Of a stretch of DNA of 64,000 nt, positions 28,890 to 39,633 are shown piece by piece. The notes under the pieces were generated by a model, which was given only the letters and a program-made list of their open reading frames with translations, searched no databases and was not told the DNA's origin. The stretch comes from Neocallimastix lanati (nom. inval.) (Eukaryota > Neocallimastigomycota > Neocallimastigomycetes > Neocallimastigales > Neocallimastigaceae), in assembly GCA_016946835.1 (NCBI GenBank), contig JACVTC010000012.1, positions 1,667,501 to 1,731,500 of the forward strand, written 5' to 3'. Every line of letters starts with the position of its first letter. Position 1 is the first letter of the stretch. Position numbers and translations under genes: made by a program.

Positions 28890-30444
28890 TTGATTTTGAA
28901 TCTTGAAATGAAATTATTAAAAATGAAATCCAACAAAGATATATAAAAAAGAAAGAAAAAAAAAAGTTAAATTTATAATTTATGGAAATAATACATAAAT
29001 ATATGGAAAATATGATTTAATTATACATATGATAAGCTTCATGAAATATAGGATTAACTAAAAAACCTTTATTTATTTATTTATTTATTTTTATTATTTA
29101 CATGTTTTTTTTATTTATATACATAATATTTAATATTTAATATTTAATATTTAATATTAAAGCATTTACTAAATATTTATTTTTAAAATAAATAAATAAA
29201 ATATTTAATTTTTATATTTTTATATTTTCATATTTTTATATTTTCATATTTTATATTTTTATATTTTTATATTTTTATATTTTATATTTTATATTTTTAT
29301 ATTTTTATATTTTTATATTTTTATATTTTTATATTTTTATATTTTTATATTTTTATATTTTTATATTTTTATATTTTTATATTTTTATATTTTTATATTT
29401 TTATATTTTTATATTTTTATATTTTTATATTATATTTTTATATTATATTATTATATTTATATTTTTGTATATTTATATATTTATATTTCTATATTATTAT
29501 ATAAAAATATAATTATATAAATATTATTTACATGTTTATATTTTTATAATTTATAAATATATTTATATATTTATAAATATACATATATATATATAAATAT
29601 AATTACATAAATATATTATTTTATTTTTGAATTTTTATATTTATATATTTTTGTATTTCTGTATTTTTATATTTCTGTGTTTTTATATTTTATATTTTTA
29701 TATTCTACGTATTTATATTTTATGTTTTTATATTTTATGATTTTATATTTTATGTTTTTATATTTTATGTTTAATATTTTTGTTTTATATGTTTATGTTT
29801 AATATTTTATGTTTTTATATTTATATATTAATATTTTTGTTTTATATGTTATGTTTAATATTTTATGTTTTTATATTTATATATTTATATATATAAAAAT
29901 ATATATATATATATATAAATATATATTTTATGTTTTTATATTTTATGTTTAATATTTTTGCTTTATATGTTATGTTTAATATTTTTGCTTTATATGTTAT
30001 GTTTAATATGTTTTATTTTTATATGTTATGTTTAATATTTTATATTTTTATATTTATATATATAAAAATTTATATATATATAAATATATATTTTTTGTAT
30101 TTCTATATTTTTGTATTTATGTATTTTTATATAAAACTATTATATTATTATATTATTATATTATTATATTATTATATTACTGAGCTATTATATTTTTATT
30201 TTATCATGTTTTTATACTACTATTATATTTTTAATTTAAAAATAAGTTTTTTTTTTTTTTTTTTTTTGTCTAAGATTTGTATTTTCTATAAATTATGACT
30301 ATAAAAATAAGTATATATACTTTATTCTAGAAATAAATTTAAATGAATTTAAATAAAAAAATATATTACCAAATATATTAATAAATTCTAATATATTGTT
30401 AATTATGTTTTTCTTTCTATATTATCTTATCTTATTTTATTTAT
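28890..30444. other. Intergenic with TATTTTTA octamer array
   Basis: No gene is seen. The region is mostly T/A simple sequence, with an octamer array at 29205-29450 and degenerate ATATTTTATGTTT-type repeats from 29640 to 30060. Confidence 0.6.
29205..29450. repeat. (TATTTTTA)n octamer array
   Basis: The octamer TATTTTTA is repeated nearly perfectly for ~150 bp (about 29285-29430), with degenerate copies on both sides. The strand asymmetry (T on plus) is strong. Confidence 0.8.
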
Positions 30445-31567
30445 TTATTTCGATAAAATTTCAGTGAGGCCTTTTAAATTATATATTGCTATAGCCAAAA
30501 TTAATGGTATATCAACTTTAGCTGTAATTTCAATAACCCATCCGTGATTAATTTTTTTCTCGAAATTATTCATTCTACTAATATAACCAATTACATTTCC
30601 ACCTTTATCTGGATAGTTATTATATATATAGGATGTTTGATTATATGCATCACAAACACATACAATTGTAACTTTTTCATTATCAAATTTATTTGTTATT
30701 TCAGCAACAACTTTGAAGTGCTCATCTAATTTATTTAAATAATTAATATTACAAATCTTTTCATTGCTGCCATTTAATATTCTATTTAAATTTAAATTAA
30801 AAATAATAATAAAATAAAATAAAAAAAAATATATATATATATATAAATATATTATTAGATATGAATATTCTCAATTTATAAAAATATTATAATATATAAA
30901 ATAAACGTATTAATTATAATCCATACTCTCTTTTCTTAATATTTAAAATGGTTGTTCCTTTACTGTTACTAAAGACAGATCTTCTTCTTGAAAATTTAAT
31001 ACTATGACAAGAGTAAGAATTATCTTTAAAACCTTTAATGTATTCGTATTTATCATTTACTGGTATAAAAGAAAATTCATTTTTATGAAATTTTGATTGA
31101 CTATACCTAATTTTGAAAAATGATGAGGTGGAATTTACATAATTATTATTAGTTACTAAAATTGGTTTAGATAAAGGCAACATATAGAATGGCTTTTTAA
31201 TAGCTTTTTTAGAAGTTTCAGGACTTTCTATATATGAAGAAAGTGTTGTTAAAGATGAATTTAAGCATGGCGATCCACAGAAAGAGTCTGTATATGGTGA
31301 ATTTGAAAATTCACTACTTGAACTGACTTTTGGAGAACGTAAATATATTGACTTCTTTTTCAATGAGGTGGTAGCAATAGTTAAATTGTGATAAGAGGTA
31401 CCTCTTTTCTTTGCAATAACTTCAACTGGAGATTTTGGTTTTTCGTTACAAATTAATGAGCTTGATAAATAAGAAATAGATGGAGATGAGCTTGGAGTTG
31501 AAGCTGGAGAAGGTCCTCTTGACATAGATAATTGAGAACAATAAATTATTGAATCTGTTTTACTCAT
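30445..31567 (-). CDS. Hypothetical protein, 2 exons
   Basis: Exon 1 is 31567-30927 and exon 2 is 30781-30445, with donor GTATGG and acceptor TAG in phase 2; together 325 aa. The N-terminal ~200 residues are Ser/Pro-rich (SRGPSPASTPSSSPS) with several SP/TP sites and basic clusters (RRRS), as in phosphoregulated disordered regions. The C-terminal ~110 residues look folded, with alternating hydrophobic strands (KVVAEITNKF, KVTIVCVCDAY, GNVIGYISRM, WVIEITAKVD, PLILAIAIYNL) that suggest a small beta-rich domain. I cannot assign a family. A scan for tubby-like/LURP-type folds would be reasonable but is only a guess. No signal peptide or membrane segment is visible. Confidence 0.7.
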
Positions 31568-32366
31568 TTTTGATAATGATAATTTATTGAAATTTTCTAA
31601 TTTATATTTATTTTAAGCTATTTAATAAATTGAATATGATGAAAAAATAATATTTGTAATTTTTTTTTTCTAACTATTAATTTGTTATTATTAATTTCAT
31701 TAATTTCAAATGGTATAAAATTAAAATTTTACTATATTTAATAACTTTATATATATATAAAAAAAATTAAAATAAAAACATAGGGATATTTATTCTGCTT
31801 TTATAAAAAAAATTTAATATATATTTTACATTATTATTTAAATTTAATTTTATAAATATTTAACAAATTATATTTATTTAAATTATAGATTTACTGAGAT
31901 TTTAATTTTTCATAAATAAGTTTCATATAAATATTTATAGATATTATTATATTATATTTTGTGTAACATCTATAAATAATGACCTTCATTATATGGTTTA
32001 TTTGATATTACTTTAAATCTTTTTTAATGGTTTACCTGATTATCATAGTACTCTAATTTATAATATGTTTCATTTTTATGTTATACTATCAGTATTATAC
32101 ATAAATTTTTAATTATTATTATTATTATTATTTATTAATATTGTGTTAAAATATTTTAATTATGTTAATAGAAAAAAAATAAGAAAAGAATATCCTTATA
32201 TTATCATTCTTTATTATTAATACTTTGTTATTACAAAGTAAAAAAAAAAAAAAAAACTTAATACATATAAATGTATGTATTATTATGTAAAAAAAAAGTT
32301 GTAAATTAATATTCATCATATATCAAAATGTCTTTCATAGAATATTAATAATTTTTATGGTTGTGG

Positions 32367-32502
32367 AACTCCTTTATTTCCACATTAAAAATTTTTAATT
32401 TCAATTTTAGTTGTACAAAGCCTCCATTTTGAACAACTCCTTTATTTCCACATTACAAATTTTTAATTTCAATTTTATTAGTACAAAGCCTTCAATTTTT
32501 AA
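32367..32502. repeat. 68-bp tandem duplication
   Basis: Two adjacent copies begin with AACTCCTTTATTTCCACATT (32367 and 32435) and end with TACAAAGCCT. They differ at a few positions. Confidence 0.85.
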
Positions 32503-32762
32503 TTTAGTCATGTAGTTTAAAAATTTAATAACAAATTTCCAATGAAAGGTTTTAATTAATTATGAAACTTCTATATTTAGTATGATTGTAATTACTATAT
32601 AGATTTATATTTTTTTGAATTTAACAAATAAAAATATATTTATAATTTCAAAAGTTTATTTAATAATATATTTTTTTGTTAATATTACTTTGTTTAATTT
32701 AATTTATTAATTCCTTTATTAAAATCATAATAATAATTTGCGGCAAAAAAATTAAAAACTTT

Positions 32763-32985
32763 ATTATATACATTTGAATTTTAATTATAAAAATCCTATT
32801 ACTATATTAATTATTTCATATTTTATTGTCAAGTTTTTTTTTATAATTTAATATTTTGAGATTTTATAATTATATTATATACATTTGAATTTTAATTATA
32901 AAAATCCTATTACTATATTAATTATTTCATATTTTATTGTCAAGTTTTTTTTTATAATTTAATATTTTGAGATTTTATAATTATA
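32763..32985. repeat. 111-bp near-perfect tandem duplication
   Basis: The landmark ATTATATACATTTGAATTTT occurs at 32763 and again 111 bp later, and the two units are essentially identical throughout. This indicates a recent duplication or an assembly effect. Confidence 0.9.
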
Positions 32986-34112
32986 TTAACAATTTTAATT
33001 TATTATTTAATTTATTTTTTGTTCATAAAATATTTTAGTTTATAGGAATATTTATATATTATCATAATCATTAAATTAATAATATTCATTCCGCCACTTT
33101 GGTAATAATGGATTTTAAATTAATAAATATTATTATTTTTGTTTGTTGAATTTGAATTGCCAATTTTAATTAATATTTACATTTAATTTATTTTTATTTA
33201 TATTTTATTTACATTTTATTTACAATTCATTTACATGCTATTTATATTTACATTTAAACTTGATTCCAAATTTGAATTATTATATTTAATGATTATTATA
33301 AAATAGTTAATAATTAGTTATATAATTATAAATTTATTTACGAAATATATATATATTTTTTCTTTTATTAAGTTTTTAATATCATTTTATATTTTAAATA
33401 TTATTTAAATTTCATTTATATTTTAATATTATTTAAATTTCAAATAAATTATTGACTAACTTCCATTCATGTAATTATTGCTAATAATTGTATTTCTTTA
33501 TATTTTGTTAATTTTAAATAAATATTTATAATTATTTTTTTATGGATGCTAATAAAATATACTAATACTATGGTTACTTAAATTTACCAAATAAAAAAAT
33601 ATAATTTTATTTATATATTAAATTAAATATTTGATGTTTACTAATAATAAGAGTTATTTTAAAATTATAATTAAAAATTTAATTTTTTATTTTATTTATT
33701 TATTTATTTATTTTAAATGATAATGATAATAATTATACATTAATATATTTTAGGTAAACATAAAGTTAAACTATTAAAATAATTTTAAATTTACTATTTT
33801 CATTATTTATTTATCAACAATATAAAATTTATTTAGATATATAGTATATTATTTATTTTTTACAAAACTAAATTAACACCAATAAAAGATATAGTAAATT
33901 ATATTATAATAATAAATAAATATTTATTTATTTATTTATTATTATTAATAAAATTTAAATGTAGAATAAACAAATTTAAAAATTTAAAATATAAAATTAA
34001 TCTAAATTAAAATTTTAAAATATATAAAAATTAATTAATTATAATAAAACTACTATTTTACATAAAGTTTTTTTAATCAATCTAGTTCTTAATAAAATTT
34101 GAACTCTATTAA

Positions 34113-34290
34113 AAGGAAAATAAATATAAATAATAAATAATAAATAATAAATAATAAATAATAAATAATAAATAATAAATAATAAATAATAAATAATAAA
34201 TAATAAATAATAAATAATAAATAATAAATAAATAAATAATAAATAATAAATAATAAATAATAAATAATAAATAAATAAATAGATAAATAA
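34113..34290. repeat. (AAATAAT)n heptamer array
   Basis: This is a nearly pure AAATAAT array, the reverse complement of the arrays at 8.7-9.2 and 57.1 kb. One AAAT phase slip lies near 34225. Confidence 0.9.
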
Positions 34291-34516
34291 AGTAGTATTA
34301 AAAAATAATAGCTTTTATGATTATTTATGTATATTTTTTTTTTTATAAATCTACTTTTTAAAATTAAAATTATGAATTTTTTTTTTTTTTTTTTTATTTC
34401 CTTCTTTTTTTTTTTTTTTTTGTTTTACTGTAACATAATAGAAAAAATTTTGGGGTAAATATTCTAATTTATAAATTTAATAATTTATTATTTAAAAATT
34501 TGTACTACTACTTTTA

Positions 34517-34975
34517 TTATTATAAATAATAATAATAAATAATAAATAATAAATATAAATAATAATAAATAATAAATAATAAATAATAATAAATAATAAA
34601 TAATAAATAATAAATAATAAATATTAATAAATAATAAATAATAAATATTAATAAATATTAATAATAAATAAATGATTATAAATAATAAATAATTATAAAT
34701 AATAAGTAATAAACAATAAACAATAAATATAACAATATTGTTTAATAAAAATAATATATTTTTAAAATATTAATATTATTTAAATTATTTTTTATAATAA
34801 TTTATTATTTAAAAATTTGTACTACTTCTTTTATTATTATAAATAATAAATAATAAATAATAGTAAGTGATAATAATAAATAATAAACAATAATAAATAA
34901 TAAATAATAAATAAATAATAATAAATATTAATAATAAATAATAAATAATAATAAATAGTAATAATAAATAAATGA
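34517..34975. repeat. Diverged AAATAAT arrays flanking a repeated spacer
   Basis: Two heptamer-rich blocks (about 34527-34730 and 34845-34970) are each preceded by a near-identical segment, AATTTATTATTTAAAAATTTGTACTACT (34480s and 34799 on). This implies a segmental duplication of array plus flank. Confidence 0.7.
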
Positions 34976-35066
34976 ATTATTTAAATTATTTTTTATAATT
35001 TACTATTTTTTAATAGTCTTATATTATTAAATAATTCATTAATATCATAATAAAAAAAAAAAAAAA

Positions 35067-35209
35067 TTGGTTTTAAAATTTTCTAAGTTCTATATCTTTA
35101 TATTATATCTATATATTATAAATGATTTTCAAAATATTTGACGAATGGGAAATTTAGAAAAGTTTTTTTATAATATATAGATATAAAATTTTGAAAATTT
35201 TAAAACCAA
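35067..35209. repeat. 143-bp foldback element
   Basis: The outer arms TTGGTTTTAAAATTTTC (35067-35083) and 35193-35209 are exact reverse complements. So are the inner 19-nt arms at 35104-35122 and 35167-35185. Two nested perfect arm pairs with a ~44-nt loop form a MITE-like hairpin. Confidence 0.8.
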
Positions 35210-36049
35210 ATATTTTAACTAATCCAAATTTTAATATTATTGATGTTATATATTGATAATTATACAATTTTCTTATTTAAATAAACTTTCTTATGATTTA
35301 TGTAATATATCTTAATTATTAAAAATAAAGCAAAAGCATAAAAACGTATACTTTTTTATATTTTCATGAAAATAATTTATAAATTTTATTAGTTTTTTTT
35401 TAAAAAATAAATAAATTATTTTTTAAATATTGTATTATGTATTTTCATATTAAATTTTTAAATATTTGTAATATATCTTTAAATATCTTTTAATTGTATT
35501 TTATAACCTCTATAAATTAAGTGAAAGAAATTATGAACCAATAATTGTAAAGATGATATAACTTATTATTGTGAAAGTATGTAGTGGTTTGATCTCTTAC
35601 TCTATGAAAGAAATATATATTTGCTATAATACTTATTTTTTATTAAATTCTTTATTATTATTGATGGAATTATTTCAATAGAATTATATTCAATATGGGA
35701 AATATCCAAATACAATATTTCTGTAGTTTATGGTAGATGTATTAAACATTTACATAGTAATAATGAAATAATTGTTGAAATTGTTGATTAGTGTACAGTA
35801 TATCATTTAATTAATGATTATTATAAAGTATTTATGAAGGCTTATTTAAATAAAAGTTTGAGGAGTTCATGATGCTCAATAGTATGAAATATCTTGTAAT
35901 GAATTGAGAAAATATAAAAACTCTATTAATATAAAGTTGATAATAAAAATATAATTTTTTTTACTCATTAATAATTGGAATATAGATATTAATGAATTAA
36001 AGGTTAATAATAATAATATTTAATATTTAAATGATAAAATTATATAAAA

Positions 36050-36860
36050 ATTAATATAAAATCCTTCCTAAAACTCCAACTACCAAAATTTTTTTAAAAA
36101 CTACTACTTTAACTCCTCCACAAAAAACTTTTTTCTAAAATTCATTCAACAACTATAATTCTAATACTCAAAATCCATCTCAAACTGATAATAGTATTTA
36201 CGAAAATTCCATTTTTGACAATTCAATTAATATTACTAATAATCTGCAAAATCCTGATAAATTAAATCAAGATAACAAATCTCTTACTACTATAGTCAAA
36301 ATGTTATTAAATTTAATAAAAATAAATAATTGATGATATAATAATTAATAATGATGAAGTCAATTATCCTCGCTCTTCTGGAAAACGATCATTACCTCAA
36401 TTTTTCAGATTCCCAAATAGTTATTCCTTCCGCTCATAAAATCATTAGCTAGATTCCGATGATAGCTATTTACGCCAAAAGAAAAGTTTTATAGATAATA
36501 TACTAGATAAATTCGACATAAATAATACTCGAAAAAGAAAAATATCTAGCTCAGGAAACAACGACATATTTAAAAATAAAAGTCCTTTTGTCAAAACAAT
36601 ATACAAAAGTGTATTGGATTTTTAATTTACTCATTTTCGTTCTTGAACATTAAATATAATGATATATACTGATAATCAAGCAAGTAAATGTATCATGGAA
36701 AAATGGTGAAATTAATAAAAAATTAAAACATATAGATATCAGATATCATTTCAATAGAGATAATATATTAAAGAAAAAAATTAATTAAAAATATGTAAAC
36801 ACGGAAAACACTTTAGCTGACATATTAACAAAAGGTTAAAATGGTACAAAAATACAAAAT
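36050..36860 (+). mobile_element. Decayed Ty1/copia retrotransposon 3' end
   Basis: At 36659-36836 the plus strand encodes the C-terminal RNase H end of a copia polyprotein: IYTDNQAS, then KHIDIRYHF, then KYVNTENTLADILTKG. These match the family hallmarks TDNQ, K-H-I-D-I-R-Y-H-F and A-D-I-L-T-K in the right order. The copy is dead, with a frameshift between TDNQ and HIDIR, a TGA after MEKW and a TAA before KYVN. Upstream, 36050-36640 encodes a broken Pro/Thr/Asn-rich then basic stretch resembling the linker between integrase and reverse transcriptase. The reverse transcriptase itself appears deleted. No LTRs are recognised. A T run of nearly 50 follows at 36889. Confidence 0.7.
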
Positions 36861-36885
36861 CAACAAATAATATTTGTATAAAAAG

Positions 36886-36938
<53 letters not shown>

Positions 36939-37139
36939 GCCTCATTTATTGCGAACTTTGAATTTTATTTATTTATTCATTTATTAATTACATGAATATT
37001 TTTTTTTTATAAAAAAATACACCGAATTAATAAAAAAAAAAAAATAAATACTATTTGTCTAATTAGAAAATAATAATATTTAAATTAGTATTGCGAAAAA
37101 AAAAATAATATTCAAAATAAAATGTATAGTGTATAAATA

Positions 37140-38010
37140 AATTTAGAAAAAAATTCATAGGCAACGAATCTCACCTCCAAGAATATAAGATTTTTGTTTA
37201 AATGGAATTTTTATTCCGGATTAGGGCTTTAATTAACTATCTGAAAAAAATGATGATCTTCTTCAGAGGCATTGTCCCTGGTAGCCAGTCTTACTGTATT
37301 TTCAAAGTTGAAGCTCCTGGTTAGTTTGTGCTTATACCGTCGGAATAACAACCCTTGTCAAGTACTATCCAAATGCATAATTTCTGTAAAGAGAGAAGCA
37401 GGTCTCACCAAGAATGGTGTTGTTAAATAGTCACCAGAAATGATTTGGTTCTTAAACAAAACATCCCATTCCTTTTTATAATTTAAAATAATAATGTCTG
37501 CATCTCTTCTACCAAGAAGTAAGTTATATAGTCTGTACCACGTCACATATATATATTTATACACTCATTATTCAGAAAATTGCTTATAACGAGATTCATT
37601 AATTGATCATGATTGAAATTAATAATTTTTACTAAATAAGTTGAACAAAGATTTGGTGAGTTTGTTTTATTGGATGTGTCATTTGATATTAGATTTTGTT
37701 TTAAAATGCTGAAAAAGAAACCTTTCGATTCCATTTGGAACATCTTCAATATGAAATTTTAACTCCTGATATTGCTTTTTTAAATACTTTTTCAAATTTT
37801 GCGTGGTTAAAATTTGGAGTGTATACTTTAATCCTTAAGAAACTGTTATTGAATTTAGTAATTTTTTTCCCCTGACAAAATATTTTACTTCAATTTTTGC
37901 ATCTAGAATGAATAAATTCTTTCATTTTAGCATTGGTCCATGAGTAAATATGTTGAAAATAGGAGTTGATGAAATATCTTTTCCATAATGAACTATTGAT
38001 TACAAATTGA
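37140..38010 (-). pseudogene. Broken protein-coding gene, possibly F-box-like
   Basis: This segment is less AT-rich and shows coding-like stretches on the minus strand in at least two frames. An early piece contains NSSLWKRYF and HIYSWTN (about 37985-37915), reminiscent of the C-terminal half of an F-box. It is followed by stop-broken segments, an open piece at 37749-37543, and another at 37564-37358 (RRDADIIILNYKKEWDVLF) in a different frame, then RYKHKLTRSFNFENTVRLAT and a stop. Frameshifts and stops argue for a pseudogene, although unseen introns could explain some breaks. The family is uncertain. Confidence 0.35.
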
Positions 38011-38656
38011 TAAAAATGAAACCAATATAAACAAAAATACTAAAAACTAAGAAATATTAATATAAATATAAAGAATGTGAAAAAATAAATTTAGAAAAAT
38101 TAAAAAAATAATTAAAATAATATAAAGACTTTTTTTTTTTTTTTTTTTTTTTTGTTGTTGTTGTTGTTGCTGTTGTGTGTGATAATTATTTAAGCAAGAT
38201 AAACGAAATTGTAAATAAAATTTTTTATATCTTCTGGATTTTTGATTTTCTATTCAATTATTAAAGCTCTGATTAATGTAATAAAACAAACATACATACA
38301 TACAAATACAAAAAAAAATTTTTTTTTTTTCTGAAAAATAATCATATATAAACTAAAATGAAAAGATAAAAAAAAATGTTAGTAGTGATAGACTATAAAA
38401 TGATTCTCATTGGTTAAATAAAGTCTTAAACACAAGCTTTGGAGTGAATCAATTTCCTACATTTCCATTTTACAATAGCTACAGAGTTTAAATAATACTA
38501 AAGAAAAATACATAACCAAAATAATGCTAAAGTATAAAATATAATGATTCATTACAATGATAATATATAGAAACTACATAATATTATTAATTATACAACT
38601 CCAATGTTACTACATATCCAGTTTAAAAACAATATAAAACATCAGATTTACTTTCT

Positions 38657-38805
38657 ATAGTCTTCCAATATTCCATATTTTTTCACTTAGCCATCGATTA
38701 TCATCAGAATTACAGAAAACTGTAACTAATATAGGCTATTCCTTTCCTTCAACTTTTAATGGACCTGGAAAAAAGCAGTCCATATCATTGTGAATAAAAA
38801 GAATC
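38657..38805 (-). pseudogene. Short gene relic
   Basis: The minus strand encodes MDCFFPGPLKVEGKE, a TAG, then PILVTVFCNSDDNRWLSEK up to a stop near 38657. Codon content is clearly different from the surrounding AT-rich DNA. It could be a transposable-element fragment or part of a dead gene; I cannot name the family. Confidence 0.3.
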
Positions 38806-39633
38806 TCAGTTCATAGGGAGTAACTACTTAATTATTATATTATATATTTATATTATAATTATTTTATATATTTATTTATTATGTAATTTACTAAAGTGTA
38901 TTTATTTTAATTAAATTTATATATATATATAAATATATATTTATTTATTATTATTTTATTTGATTGTTTTATGTCTTTTTTTTATTATTATATCCATATT
39001 ACATTATCAACTATTAAAACAATTATTTATTACAAAAAATTTCTTATAATGAAGAAATATACATACACACACAAAAAAAAAAGGTAATAATATAAATTCA
39101 TTACCTTTTGAACTTTTTTTAATATAAATATAATTCCTTTTAAATAATATTTTTTTATATATTATATTATTTGTATTCTCTTTTTATAATATTAAATATT
39201 TATCAAATATATGCTTTAATTTATTAAAAATAAAAATAAATAAATTTAAATTAAAAAGAAAACAAATAATAAAATTTAAAATTAAATATATATGAAAAGA
39301 AATTAAAATTTCATTTTTTTTTCTAACTACGAAAAGTAAAAGATTAAAATGAAATTTAAAATTTATTCTATTACATTATTATTTATAACTTCTTACATGC
39401 TTATTAACTTTAAAAATAAAACAAAATAATTAGATATCTTTAAAAAGTGACAATAAAAATAAAATAAATCTTATTTTTATTACATTTTTACTTTTAAAAT
39501 AATGAAATATATAAAAATATTTCCATGTAAATTTGTATATTTAAAAGTATTCATGAAATAGGTTAAGTTTTAATTAAAAAAAAAAAAAAATAAAATAAGA
39601 TTTATAATATTACATATAAATATTATTTATATT
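38806..39633. other. AT-rich spacer 3' of eIF3a
   Basis: I see no gene. This is the presumed 3' untranslated and terminator region of eIF3a. Confidence 0.5.

Larger units (their letters stand above)
31568..36040. other. AT-rich repeat zone without genes
   Basis: There are no supported coding exons. The zone contains two tandem duplications (32367-32502 and 32763-32985), heptamer arrays (34113-34290 and 34517-34975) and a foldback (35067-35209). From about 35600 scattered codon-like stretches, heavily broken by stops, may belong to the copia relic that follows. Confidence 0.55.

Noticed and set aside
29930-30298. Phe/Tyr/Ile-rich open frames (also 8654-8929, 47590-47802, 50117-50397, 23036-23218)
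   Set aside because: They are translations of T-rich simple repeats and poly-T, with no codon diversity.
34113-34290. Regular repeats as a CRISPR array
   Set aside because: The units are a pure heptamer without unique spacers, in a eukaryotic genome.
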